Assembly (NCBI RefSeq): GCF_932294415.1
Contig: NC_065535.1
Coordinates: 12,060,282-12,124,281, forward strand
DNA from: Quercus robur
Taxonomy: Eukaryota > Streptophyta > Magnoliopsida > Fagales > Fagaceae
DNA length: 64,000 nt
Reading direction: 5' to 3'
Part shown: piece after piece, positions 1-11,115 of the stretch
How the letters are laid out: the number at the start of each line of letters is the position of its first letter
Position numbering within the stretch: position 1 is the first letter of the stretch
Notes under the pieces: model-generated
The model's database searches: none
What the model saw: the letters and a program-made list of their open reading frames with translations, nothing else
What the model was told of the DNA's origin: nothing
Program-made: the position numbers and the translations under genes

Positions 1-96
1 CAATTTTTCCTGCTCCAATTAAAAAATAAAAACCCAAAATAATCTGAAAAGAAAGAAAAGCAAATATTGAGAGAGGAAAGAGGTTACAATACATAC

Positions 97-243
97 GAGT
101 GTGGAAAGGCCATCGGAAGAGAGACCGAAAGAGAGGAGAGAAGTGTAGGCCTCAATGTACACCTTTTCGCACTTCTTCACAGCTTCTAATCCTCTCAGAG
201 TTATGTCCTTCTCATCACCCAGTCCTAGGCCTACTATGAATAA

Positions 244-246
<3 letters not shown>
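97..246 (-). CDS. DPH5: Diphthine methyl ester synthase, first coding exon (gene runs off the left edge)
   Basis: DPH5 is the AdoMet-dependent methyltransferase that methylates the modified histidine of elongation factor 2 during diphthamide synthesis in the cytosol. The exon encodes 50 residues beginning [19 protein letters not shown], the conserved N-terminus of the family, followed by the EAYTSLL segment that starts the AdoMet-binding fold. The start at 246 is chosen because homology begins exactly at this Met. The exon ends in phase 0 before a GTATGT donor (complement of 91-96). The rest of the gene lies left of the window. A (CT)n tract sits immediately upstream of the start, and the reading frame stays open for 61 further codons to another ATG at 429, but that part has no family likeness. 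Family assignment is strong. Confidence 0.9.

Positions 247-274
<28 letters not shown>
247..274. repeat. (CT)14 microsatellite in the DPH5 leader
   Basis: A pure CT run ends one base before the DPH5 start codon. On the coding strand it is (GA)n, typical of plant 5' leaders. Confidence 0.95.
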
Positions 275-424
275 AGCTCGTAAACCCCAAACTTACTGAA
301 AACTAGAAGAGCTGTGGCTGGCGGCGGCAATCGGAACGAGTAGGGCGGGGGCGATTCGGGTAGATGCGGGTTAAAGTGTGAAGACAAGTCGGACTGTCGG
401 ACTAAACGGAAACGATATTTCCAT

Positions 425-595
425 AACATTTTAATAATATTTTTACTACAAATCTTTTTTTTTTTTTTTGGAGAAACTTTTTACTACAAATCTTAAGTCA
501 GATTGTTATTAATTGTTATTTTTATGACTAATAACAATTAATCATTTATGATTTGTTGTAAAAATATTGTAAATATAACATCTCTCTTATTTTGT
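425..595. mobile_element. Palindromic MITE with ACAACATTTTT-type ends, carrying a nested poly(T) insertion
   Basis: The two halves are imperfect inverted copies: the left half reads TTTTTACTACAAATC and the right half GATTTGTTGTAAAAATATTG, with GTTATTAATTGTTA and TAACAATTAA near the centre. Similar palindromes occur near 4050, 12840, 35260, 35470 and 37045, so this is a multi-copy family. The left half is split by a T-run flanked by a direct repeat (see 457-477). Confidence 0.6.
457..477 (-). mobile_element. Poly(A)-only retroinsertion (GTTTCTCC-An on the minus strand)
   Basis: A T-run followed by GGAGAAAC is flanked on both sides by TTTTACTACAAATCTT (about 441-456 and 479-494). Read on the minus strand this is target duplication, eight bases, poly(A), target duplication, as expected from target-primed reverse transcription of the extreme 3' end of a retroposon. 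Confidence 0.6.
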
Positions 596-764
596 TAGGA
601 TGCCAAAATTCCCCCTGTAATGTTGTTTTAATAACGTTATTTAAATATTATGAAAATACGTATGGATGAAAAAAATATTGTGAAAATACGTATTATGTTG
701 TTTAAACAACAAAAATTGTTATTTAAACAACACTAACAAACAGACCCTATAAGTCCACACACAC

Positions 765-805
<41 letters not shown>

Positions 806-2304
806 TATTTGAATCTTTTATATAATATATATTATTTATAGTTTAATTTTTACATATATTAATATTCTATTACCCTTCCAAACACTTGTTTATGTATTTT
901 CGTTGTTACCATCTCGTTTGAATTTGCCCCACTCTTTTCCATATCACTTTTCCCTATACACGAGCAAGGGTTGAGACGCTCATAGTCTAATCCCATCCTA
1001 TCCAAGGATTCGTCCTTCTATTCTCTATCCATACCTAATCTTTGATGGATTAGGTTAACATATTATGAATCATATTAAACTTTGTAATAGAGAGCAAGCA
1101 AACAAGTCAAGATGGGTCAGCTTGGGAATGACCTATTCAATAACAGATCAAATTATAATAAGTTACCGATCATATTACTCACCCCTTTTTTATAGGTGCT
1201 ATTGGGTGTGATCTAATTTTATCAAATCTAGTCGTAGTTCTCATCTTATTGTTCTTTGTAAGTAGTTGTTGTGATGACCTTAGAACTACTTATTGTTCTT
1301 TGTAAGTAGTTGCTGTGGTGACCTTTAAGGTTGTTGCAACCATCTTGCCATTCAACACAATTTTTAGTAATGATGAGAATTTGAGTTGTTTTAAGAACAT
1401 AAAAATAGGGATGACAAATGACAATAGAGCGAGATTGAGTTGGATCATGGATGCCTTGCTCCCATCCCATTCCCTCTTACGGAATAAAAACAATCTGCAT
1501 AAAATTGGAGCACGATAAATTGAGTAAAGACTCGATTGTCCATTCTTATTAACATTTTGTTGTCGTTGATGGGAAAGCGAAGGGGTAAGGGTGATAGTAA
1601 GACTATTGAAAGAGAGATAAGTGTTTTGAAATTAGAAATAGAATATATATATATATATATATATATAATAGAATAAATTATATATATAACTAATTTAAAT
1701 ATATGTGTAAAAATTATATATATACACACACACATACAACCAAGTCAAGGTGGGGCTAGCAAAATCCGTTCCTACCCGATCTCTTCTTTTGAGTAGGGAA
1801 AACCCTTCTAGGAGAGGATGAGGTTAGTTGGATCAGAGCAGGAGGGGGGCATTCACCATCCCCAAATAAATTTGCCACCATAAGCCTAAATAGTATTCTC
1901 AAACTTGCACATTTTCAAGTATAGAAACCCTTGCATTTATCAAATAGGGTGTTAAAAACAAGATTGGAGAGTGCCCACATTCTTGGAGTTAGATAGCTGT
2001 TTATCCAAAAAAATACATGATACTAGGTTTCAATTTTCAACCTGTTTCAGCCAAAAAAACAGTGTGCCGATTGTTCTTTCAGCCTTATTTGGTATATCAT
2101 AACAAAAATTAGTAAAAGAATGAAGGTGGATGGTTATATCAATAATCAAATTGTACAACAGAAAGGCATGAAAAACACTTCGACAGAAGGTAAAATAGGT
2201 GTATAGAAACACATGTAGGAAATGCGGATCTCTTCCTGTTTCTCTAGTAATGAGTTAATTATCCAATGTATTGAAATCAAAATCACTGCTACTTCTTCTT
2301 GGGT
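596..2304. other. Intergenic DNA between DPH5 and the DnaJ-like gene
   Basis: AT-rich sequence with no convincing gene. It holds a (TA)n tract at 768-799, a second near 1645-1670, and a two-copy tandem repeat with a 44 bp period at about 1245-1327 (unit TTATTGTTCTTTGTAAGTAG). The last part is probably the 3' UTR of the DnaJ-like gene. Confidence 0.6.
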
Positions 2305-5020
2305 TCAGTCATCATCCTTGAATTCTCTGTTCAAAACAAATACGCACTCCGTCAACAAAAAATTCAAGCTTTTTCATATTTTTTAGTAGGCAAGTATTTC
2401 ATGTTGGTTATACACATATGACTAGAAGTCCCACAAAGAAAAAATTTAAGAACTTAAGAAATCAATATAACATAATTAGGTTCAAACTCATAAGTTTAAT
2501 CTTTTGGGTTAAGTGGTGTCATTATATATTATACTAATTCCTCAATTGGAAAATCTAACCTAATAAGTTATTAGTAATAACCAGCTGATCTATTGGCTAA
2601 CTCATCAGTAGGATTCGCATAATTGGAACTAACTAAATAGTCAACTGTATAAACATATATTTGTCTTTCTCAATATATTCCCAATACAGAAATCTGAACT
2701 TTAAAACTATTAGGTTTATTAAATCAGCAACATCTAAATATTGCTGTGATACATTATTAGGCTAAACACAGGTAATAAACTGGTCCAGTTTGATTTCTTG
2801 TTAATGTTATTATCTCAATTGGCATAGTGGTTTTTCATTTATAACTGAGCTGTTGTAGTCAAAAATATTATTTTACTTCGTTTATTTTCTCTTCTGCTCC
2901 ATTTTTTGGTAGCACAAGAGAAAAAAACCAAGTTATATTAAAGAAATCCATACCTGCGATCAAGGTATCGAGGTTGTATCCCACTGCCTTGACATGTGGT
3001 GCACGTTAATGAACCAGCACCTTCACAATTGATGCATCGAGAGACGTCCTTCTCATCCCCACCAAGCTCTACTGTCACTGAACCAGTTCCTAGGCAAAAT
3101 CTGCATTTCTCTGGGGAAGAGTTATCCACTTTCATGAGAGTAAAGATTTGAAACAGCTATCAAGCTGATTCTTGCCAAAAAATGTTGAGTTCCATATGGA
3201 ATTGCAGTTGAGTAACTGCCCTTCTTTTTTTTTAACTATATGGTATCCAGATTGTGAGTTTGCAAAAATGAGCCCCCTTGGTGATAAACCTAAAACTAAA
3301 ATCTAGGATCAAAGAGTAATATACCATGTATAATATACTTGCACCAGTGAAGATTAATTAATTGATCAAAGAGTACTAAGGCATATACAGTTTATTTGAT
3401 CACCCTGGTTGCCAACTTTCTATATAAAATCTAAGCCTACATTTGCAATTTGCTTTAATAAAAAGTCAATAAGTTTCTGAACATAAGTTAGTCTATAAGT
3501 TATGACTAGTTCCGCAGTGTGATGGGCAATGTAAGATCCTAATTCTGGCCTGTTAACTGCTGTGAATGTAAATGGGACAGAGTTTACTTCCAACCTGGTT
3601 TGGAAGAAAATTCCTCCAACCCACTACGTGGCGATGCAAATGGCCATCCACATGTACCTTTTGTCACATTACCTATTTAATAGATCACGTGACTTGTTTA
3701 AATAATTTAATGAGTCGTGATTTAATACACGTGGATAGTTGTATGAATTGCCATAAAATGGGTTGAAGGAGATTCTCTCAAAACCTTTTCTTGATTGATT
3801 TACATTGAATCCATGTAAATGTGTAAATCAATCAAGAAAAGGTTCTTTACGCCATAATAACAAACAATTTTACCAAAATCACCACACCTTGTGGTAGCAC
3901 TAGAGATAAGAAGTTGAGTCTACTTCTCAAAAACCACAAAGAAATGGAGCGAATCTATAACCCATCGACTAGTCCAAGAATTAATAGTTGACATTGGGGA
4001 ATATCCATTTAATGAATTCTCATAATATGGTTCAGAGCAAACCTAAGGACACAATTTTTTTAACAATATTTTTCACAACTTGCTAAGGTCACAGGTTGTG
4101 ATTAGAGCAACATTACTTTCACATGACTCCATCACTGATATCACTTTTATTATGAACCAATCACAATAGGCCACATGAGCAGTTGTGAAAATTTTTGTAT
4201 CACTATAATTATTGAATTGTCGAGGTGCAAAATTTTATAATAAGAACTTAATCGTGTGAAAATTATGGACATTATCCAGAACCATCTTAGTTGTATTAAA
4301 CTGATAGATTAGAATTCAGCACCTTGACTCATTGAACAAATAAAACAAAGCATCAACTTCTTATATTACACACCATTTGGTACATACCATTCAATCTTCA
4401 TTCCTTCTTTATTAACATAAAATTTCTATAGTTTTCTATATTTTCACTCAATTAGCTTTAAGGCAAACATGAAAATTTCACAATTCAGAGCAATTTAATA
4501 TTATTACTTACGTGCACCGGTGCCATTGCAAGGGAAGCATGGCTGAGTGTTATCTCGCTTTGACTGCAGCAACATAAACAAAAAGCCTCAATTTTAGTAC
4601 ACATCAGTAAGTAAAACAAAATAGAATTTACCAAATCTAACATTACAAAATTAGAAATTTACAAGAAAGTGGAAAAAGCACTTACAGCATTATCAATTTG
4701 GGTTTCATAGAAGACAGGAATGCCTATCCCAATTGCTACACTAGCAACCCCAACAGTTATTGCCACCACCTGAAAATGTTATTTCCAAATCACTCATAGA
4801 GAAACAAGGAATATGTTATTATAAAAACAAAAACAAAAGGGAATGGAGAAAGAACCGTGTTTTGATCAAGATCAAGAGCTCGAATGCATGGATAAGACAC
4901 TGGTGACCGTTGAGTTCTTTGGGATTTGTAAGAGAAAAAAGAAGTTGTAGGAGAAGAGAGCTTGAGAGGGCAACAAAGAAATGGAGAGTGCAAGCGAGGG
5001 AGTGAAGGTGCTAGTGACAT
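2305..5020 (-). CDS. Plastid-type DnaJ Cys-rich (CxxCxGxG x4) membrane protein, 5 exons, complete
   Basis: Exons are 5020-4856, 4769-4686, 4563-4512, 3110-2954 and 2326-2305, all with GT-AG ends. They give 480 nt, i.e. 159 residues plus stop. Residues 1-50 are rich in Ser, Pro and Arg and look like a chloroplast transit peptide. Residues 56-74 (VVAITVGVASVAIGIGIP) form a membrane segment. Four zinc-finger motifs follow: CFPCNGTG (92), CRFCLGTG (103), CINCEGAG (126) and CTTCQGSG (137). There is no J-domain, so this is one of the plant DnaJ-related zinc-finger proteins thought to chaperone or assemble plastid complexes. The C-terminus is the acidic tail EFKDDD. The exact plastid role is not readable from sequence. 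The 3110 acceptor was preferred because it gives the direct ...GTGAQKCRFC join. Confidence 0.88.
3556..3780. mobile_element. Palindromic MITE in the third intron of the DnaJ-like gene
   Basis: The left end (CTCCAACCCACTACGTGGC, then CATCCACATGTA) is matched by the reverse complement of the right end (CTTCAACCCATTTTATGGC, then ATCCACGTGTA). This gives imperfect arms of about 50 bp converging on an AT-rich centre. No target duplication was identified. Confidence 0.5.
3782..3844. repeat. Perfect 23 bp inverted repeat with 17 nt loop, intronic hairpin
   Basis: Bases 3782-3804 are the exact reverse complement of 3822-3844 (arm begins AACCTTTTCTTGATTG). The 17 nt loop lies between them. It abuts the MITE at 3556-3780 and lies inside the 1.4 kb third intron, so it would be transcribed on the minus strand. 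Confidence 0.9.
4050..4205. mobile_element. MITE-like palindrome (CACAACTTG...CAGTTGTGAAAA)
   Basis: Inverted halves CACAACTTGC...AGGTTGTGATT and AACCAATCACAATAGG...GCAGTTGTGAAAA. It is related in style to the element near 36530-36650. It lies in the third intron of the DnaJ-like gene. Confidence 0.4.
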
Positions 5021-5240
5021 TTTTTAATGTAGTCCAATTTTTGTCGAGGTCTCTATCTCTAACACACAGGGTGTTTCTCACCCAGTAGAAGCAGTGTGGA
5101 ACTGAAGCAGCTAGAATTGAAGTCCATCACTAGTGGATTTGGATATGTGGGGTAGGTACAAATATTAACCACCAGACACTCGGAGACTTTCATGTATCAC
5201 AATTCACAAATGGCAAATGTTCCTCCACGTGGATTCTCTG

Positions 5241-5283
<43 letters not shown>

Positions 5284-5515
5284 AGGAAAGTGGATTCTCT
5301 GCTGTGAACTGTATATATTATATATATGTGCATTTTGTGAAATTTGGGCTTAAATTTTTTGAACAGCCCAAGTTCTGAACTATAACAAGTCCATTTCGTT
5401 CTCTAGCAGGACCAATGGGAGTTTGTTACTCTGAATCTGAATGGCCCAAGTTTCAAAGCATGCCCAAGGCTCGTGTGTGTGCTAAGAGCTAAACGATGGG
5501 AAGGCACTTGGGGTA
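5021..5515. other. Upstream region of the DnaJ-like gene
   Basis: Holds the presumed promoter and leader of the minus-strand DnaJ-like gene, and a 47 bp poly(T) insertion at 5243-5289. No other gene is seen. Confidence 0.5.
5243..5289 (-). mobile_element. Poly(A)-only retroinsertion (TTTCCTC-A40) with perfect 14 bp TSD
   Basis: T40 plus GAGGAAA is flanked by exact copies of GTGGATTCTCTGCT at 5229-5242 and 5290-5303. On the minus strand the insert reads TTTCCTC followed by A40. It lies about 220 bp upstream of the DnaJ-like start codon. Confidence 0.88.
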
Positions 5516-8500
5516 TCTTTTCTTTTCTTTTTTTTGGGTTAAAAGACGATTTCATAAAACTCAACACATTACATCTAAATCAGTACATAATCTGTTAAAG
5601 AAAACACCAGTACAATCATCCTCCAAAGCCTTAGCTAATTCCACAGGCGGACTTGAAAACAAAATGTATTCTAGTTCTTGGTCAGCTCCTAGTCTAGCCA
5701 TCAGATCAGCGCATCGGTTAGCTTGGCAATAACAATGCTTCAACTGAATTTGCTGAAATCCGGTCATCAACTACCTGCAATCGTCCAAAATGGGAGATAT
5801 AATCTGATTTACATAAGCAGAATTCTTCATGACATCCATAATCACTTTGGCATTTATCTCAACAATAAGACAAGAGATATTCAATCTACTACACAACAAA
5901 AAACCATCCCTCAGCCCCCACAATTTAGCAACAAAACTATTAGTTGCTCCTATATGCCTAGTGAATCCTACAACCCAATTTCCATGCTCATCCCTCACTA
6001 CCCCTCCATATCCCGCCCGCTCCATACACCCAATAACCGAGCCATCAGTGTTCAATTTTTTCCACCCTATGGGCGGTTTCTCCCACCTGATTCTCTTGCT
6101 AACTCTTTAGATTGGGTTGCGTGGAGATGAGACACAAAACATAAACTCTGCAGCTTGATTGGAAATCTCTCTATACAGGTTCGGATTTGGGCTCTTCCTA
6201 TTGAATACAAAAGAGTTCCTACTCTTTCAAATGCACCACACAGTAAAGTTAAACATGATTCTCCAGGGTGGCTTCCCTTGAATAAGACTACATCTCACTT
6301 TCGCATTATTATGCAGCCACTTATGCAGATTACTCCTCCAAAAATCACTATTATTTCCCTTCACACCCAACTGACTCCATATTTGCTTTACCCTTGGACA
6401 ATCTCTAAGGGCATGCAATATGGTTTCTGGATCTCTTTGGCAAATAGGGCACCCTTCATCATCCACAAATCCTCTTCTAACAAGGCAAGTTTTAACTCCT
6501 ATGCTATTATGAAAACATCTCCATATGAAAGTTTTAATTTTAGGGAGTGTATCTAATTCCCAAATCCAACCAACATCTATACTTCCCACATCCTTCACAT
6601 CAACCACCTCTCTAGTAAAGGAATAGGCACTTTTGAGGTCAAAACAACCCCTAGCATTACCTCTCCATCCTAACCTGTCCCTTCCTCCATCCCTTAAGGA
6701 AATAGGAATGGCTTGAATGATTGATTTAATTTCAGGTGTAAGCTCAAAGGGAATTCGATTCCAATCCCAACCTCCACTTACCAAAACATCTTTAATCTTC
6801 CATTGGCTTGCTTCACGGGTTAAAGGACCATGAATGAGGCTGCGGATAGGACCTTTACATGTCCAATTGTCCAGCCAAAAGCTGAGAGTACTGCCTCTAT
6901 GAACCACCCACATGCTGCCTTTGTTAAATGTTTCCCTACCCTTCTTAATGACTCTCCAAATCTGAGAGCAAGGCTGCCTATCCATATTAACAGCATTTAA
7001 TCTCCTATTGCTGCAATATTTTCTTTTTAGCACTCTCACCCACAAAGCATCTTCCTTCGTATGAAACCTCCAATCCAACTTGGCAAGGAGAGCAGTGTTT
7101 CTACTCTTTGCCTCTTGCAAATCCAGCCCACCTTCTTCTTTAGGTTTTGTAACTTTCTACCAGCCAACCCAATGTATTTTCTTTGTAGGCTTCGATGAAC
7201 CCCATAGGAAATTTCTATTAACCCGGTCTATACCATCCAAGATTCTTCCTAGTAAGTAAGTGCCTTGCATGATGTAAGAAGGGATTGTTGTCAAGGAAGC
7301 TTAAATCAAAACAGCCTAGCCAGCCAAAGAGAGCATGTTAGCTTTCCACCCGGACAATTTTTGCTTGACTCTATCTAGGATAAAATTAAACTCTTGAGTG
7401 GTGGCACCCGGATGCTTGATGGGAAATCCAAGGTATTTGCCAAGAGAGGCCATGGAAGCAAAACTAAGAATATCACATAGCGATTCTCTTGTATCCCTAT
7501 CCACATTAGGAGAGAAATATACTCTAGATTTGGTAATACTCACTGATTGCCCCGACATGCTACAAAATTCATCAAGAACATCTCTATTAACAACACACCC
7601 CCTCCCATCTGCCTTCCCAAATAACACCAAATCATCCGCAAAAAATAAATGCAAAAAAGATGGCCCACTTTGAGAAGCCTTAATAGGTTGCCACATTTTT
7701 GCCTCACATTTTTCTTGGATAAGTTGGCCAAGGAAGTCCATACACAATATAAACAAATATGGGGAGAACGGGTCTCCTTGCCTAATCCCTCTCGATGGAT
7801 AAATGGGGTCCAAAACTTCTCCATTCACCAATATTGAGGTCAAAACTGTAGAAACGCAGCTCATAATGAGATCAATCAGGCAAATTGGTTCTAACAAGCA
7901 TGCCTCTTATAAAGCTCCACTCAAGCTTATCATACGCTTTCTCTAAATCCACTTTAATGGCCATATACCCCACTTTCCCCTTCTTTTTGCTAAGGGTGTG
8001 GACAATTTCCTACATAATGATTACATTGTCAATGCCTTTCCTCCCTGGTGCAAAGGCATCTTGAAGAGGGGATATAAGCTTCTCCAAAAAAGGCCTAAGT
8101 CTAGCAACAATAATCTTTGTAATCACTTTATAGACTGTATTGCATAAACTAATAGGCCTATAGTTACCCAATGTCTCCGGTCCTTGAATCTTTGGAATAA
8201 GGACAATGTGAGTCCTATTCAAGAACTCTGAAACTTTCCTCTCAACAAAGACTTTCTTCACCAAATCAATCACAGAATTGCCAACAATCAACCAAAATCT
8301 ATGAAAAAACCCCACATGCAAGCCATCCGGACCTGGGGCCTTAAAAGCCTTAAGAGACCATAAGGCATTTTTAATCTCCTCCCCCAAAGCATCCCCACTA
8401 ATACTCACCCTTTCCTTATCTGATAATTTGCCTTGCCATATAGTGGTAAAAGGAATCGACCAAGATGCACTAGAGAGAGAGGAGGAGTACACATCATTGA

Positions 8501-9642
8501 AACCACTCCAACTGACATTTTTAATTGCCTCTTCCTCATACAGCCACTCCCCTACTAGATCTTTAATTGCCAAAATCTGATTCCTTTTTCTCCTAACCAA
8601 GGTAGACACATGATAGAAGGTAGTATTTCTATTGCCTTGAATCATCCAATTAACTCTAGACTTTAAAGCCCAAATCTCTTTCAGCACATTATCAAGCTCT
8701 TTAAGCAACTCACTCTCAAGATTAAGGATGAAGTTTGACTGTCTAATCGCTATAGCCTGCTGAATGCCATTCAAGCGAGCCATAATATTGTTTTTTCTAG
8801 CAAAGACATTTCCAAATTGCGTTCTATTCCACTTCTCTACCTCTTTAGTGAAAGAATCTATAGCATCCGCAAGCATGGGTTAATGTCTCCATGGTTGAGA
8901 TACTATGTTGGGAAAGGTTGGGTTAGACAACCAACAAGTTTGGAACTTGAAAGGTTTCTTCCTATTAATAGCAACTCTCAACTGCATATCCAACAGCACA
9001 AGGCAGTGGTCTGAATGACATCTAGTCAAGTGAACCACTTTTGCTTCAGGGTGCATAAGGCACCAGCTAGGATTAACAAAAAATCTGTTAATCCTCTCTT
9101 GAATGAGAGCTTGAACATTTCTTTTATCAGTCCATGTGAAATGCGAACCAGAGAACCCAATGTCAATCATACTACATTTATCCAAGCACTCCTTAAAGAG
9201 TAAAGATCTACTGACACTGACAGCCCTTCCCCCAAATTTATCACCCTCCATAAAGGGCTCATTCAAATCCCCAGCTAACACCCAAGGCATATTATGCATC
9301 TCAGCAACTTTAATTAAATTTTCCCATAAGACATGTCTTTCCGCAATTCTAGGACTTGCATAAATTGCAGTAAACAACTAGCTAGAGTTAGAATTTCGTA
9401 CCTTTATCACGGTATGAATCTCCTGTTTAGTGTTGGCTAATGCTGTAATCTCCACCCTATCAGAATTCCACAGCAACCATAAACCACCCGCATAACCAAT
9501 GGTCTCCGTGTGGATAGCACGATCAAAAGGTAGCCTATTTGTAATCTCCCTAGCCCTCTCACATCCAATTCTAATTTCCATCACTACCAAAATTGCTAGA
9601 TTATAGCACCGAATCAACTCCCTAATCACTATATGCATCATC

Positions 9643-9644
<2 letters not shown>
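5516..9644 (-). mobile_element. L1-type LINE with C-terminal RNase H, 5'-truncated and decayed
   Basis: In minus-strand order: an apurinic endonuclease domain (about 9644-8880, with AGDLNEP, GSHFTWTDKR and SDHCLVLL), reverse transcriptase (about 8876-7150, with KAPGPDGL, RPISLCN and the catalytic FFADDLVLFGKA at about 7640), a zf-RVT segment (about 6560-6400, WRCFHNSIGVKT...CPICQRDPET), and a plant RVT_3 RNase H (about 6055-5575, NTDGSVIG...). The 3' end reads into an A-rich tail (T-rich at 5516-5537 on the plus strand). ORF1 and the first residues of the endonuclease are missing, and the left break abuts a (TA)n tract at 9645-9671. The frame is broken by an in-frame stop near 8880, others near 9377 and 5771, and shifts between about 7900 and 8010 and near 7120-7315. 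No target duplication was found. Confidence 0.9.

Positions 9645-9671
<27 letters not shown>
9645..9671. repeat. (TA)n microsatellite at the truncated 5' end of the LINE
   Basis: Alternating TA run directly adjoining the last recognisable endonuclease codons of the LINE. Confidence 0.9.
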
Positions 9672-9673
<2 letters not shown>

Positions 9674-9681
9674 TAAAAATA

Positions 9682-9705
9682 AGATTTTTTTTTTTTTTGA
9701 GAAAC
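9682..9705 (-). mobile_element. Poly(A)-only retroinsertion (AGGTTTCTC-An on the minus strand)
   Basis: A T-run followed by GAGAAACCT sits between AAATAAGAT and AAATAGGAT, a 9 bp direct repeat with one mismatch. The form matches the other short poly(A) insertions in the window, but the repeat is short. Confidence 0.45.
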
Positions 9706-10308
9706 CTAAAATAGGATATAATTAATTTCAACTTTTAGGCTTATAGTGTGAGCTCCATGATGATTATTCATTATCATCATGACATCGTGCTAAGAATAAT
9801 CATTATGGTGTTGATAATAAGAAATTTTACCAATTTGAGTTAATTAGAACTCACATCACATGCATTATCTTTCTTAGTCATGACAAAATTAAGATTTTAA
9901 TTTTGGAGGGACCAAAGTGGGAACCAAAAAAAACAATGTTATATTTCAATAGAGGAAAATATACTTAAATTTAAGAATAGATATACCATACAAAATCAAA
10001 CTATTCAAGCAATAAATAAATAAATCTAGTATCTGTCTTACAAAATCAAATTAATCATTTATCAGAAATGAATTTGATGTTCTTTTGAATCTTGAAAATA
10101 ATAAATAAATCTAGTATCTATCTTACAAAATCAAATTAATCATTTATTAGAAATGAATTTGATGTTCTTTTGAATCTTGAAAATAATTTATGATTGAGTC
10201 TGTACTAAATTTGTATTAATTTCATTTTCAATATATGAAGTCACGTAGTCTTTAAGAAAACCACCTCCCTTTTTGTTGTGATATCTAATTTTGATTGAAA
10301 ATGTTCAT
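9706..10308. repeat. Intergenic DNA with an 85 bp tandem duplication
   Basis: An 85 bp unit (starting near TAAATAAATCTAGTATCTGT) is present twice in tandem at about 10017-10190 with only a few differences. The rest is AT-rich without a gene. Confidence 0.8.
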
Positions 10309-11110
10309 TGTAAGGACCATATTTGGATCTTAGCCCAAATGATAGATGGACTCAAGTCCGAAAACCCCAAAACAATGAATTTGTAAAGAGTGGGTTGAAA
10401 AACTGGGCTTAAACGAGTTGGATGACCAATAGAGTGGGTTCCAATGACAAGAACAAAAAGACAAATTGATTCAACTAAAGAAAATCGTCCTCGGCACAGT
10501 CCAAGGAGATCAGTTCTTATATATTTCTCTTAAGTTTGATTACAAATTTGTTTCTTGATTGCTACAGTGTTTCGATCTTTTCATTTCTCCTTTTTCTTCT
10601 TTTTTGGTGGGTCTCTTATGTTATATAGTTCCCTTTGAATGATCTTAGTCCTACACTTATTGATTATCTAAGCCACTACTTGAGTGCTTGTCCCATCGGA
10701 TACCCCTTAAGGCTCTCTGTGAGTTGGGGTAGTCAAGGCAGCACTGTTTAGGGTTTTTCTCCACATTAATGCAGTCAGAAAGTTAGCTGCAGAGCATTTA
10801 ATGCGGTGGCATCAACCTTTCCTTAGATATTTCCAGGCTTCCATCCCTCTTGTACGTTCATAATACACGTCCCTATCAATGGAATTTCCTAGAAGGTCAC
10901 TTTGAACGATAGGATATACATTTGGTCTATGCTTCGCTGATCCGAGGAGATACTCCTCCTCGAACCATCTCTCCCAACCTTTCCATTTGCCACGTACTCA
11001 TGGGACTTTAAGCTTAACACCCTCACTACTGTTTATTCGCCATCGGATCAACCAACGTCCTCGGCCAAGGCCCAAGGCCCAATATATAATTTTGGGCCAT
11101 TATCTCTACA
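10309..11110 (-). mobile_element. Solo LTR, 802 bp, TSD TTCAT
   Basis: The block starts TGTAAGGAC and ends CTCTACA on the plus strand, with exact 5 bp duplications TTCAT at 10304-10308 and 11111-11115. It shares its TGTAAGGAC end and a CCTCGGCC-rich composition with the LTRs of the large element at 13752-31007. By analogy it is in minus orientation. No internal region remains, as after recombination between two LTRs. Confidence 0.85.
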
Positions 11111-11115
11111 TTCAT

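Noticed and set aside
1445-1735. Ile/Tyr-rich small frame
   Set aside because: Product of a (TA)n tract, not coding.
5723-6130. 135-codon plus-strand frame over the LINE
   Set aside because: It is antisense to the LINE RNase H and has no likeness of its own.
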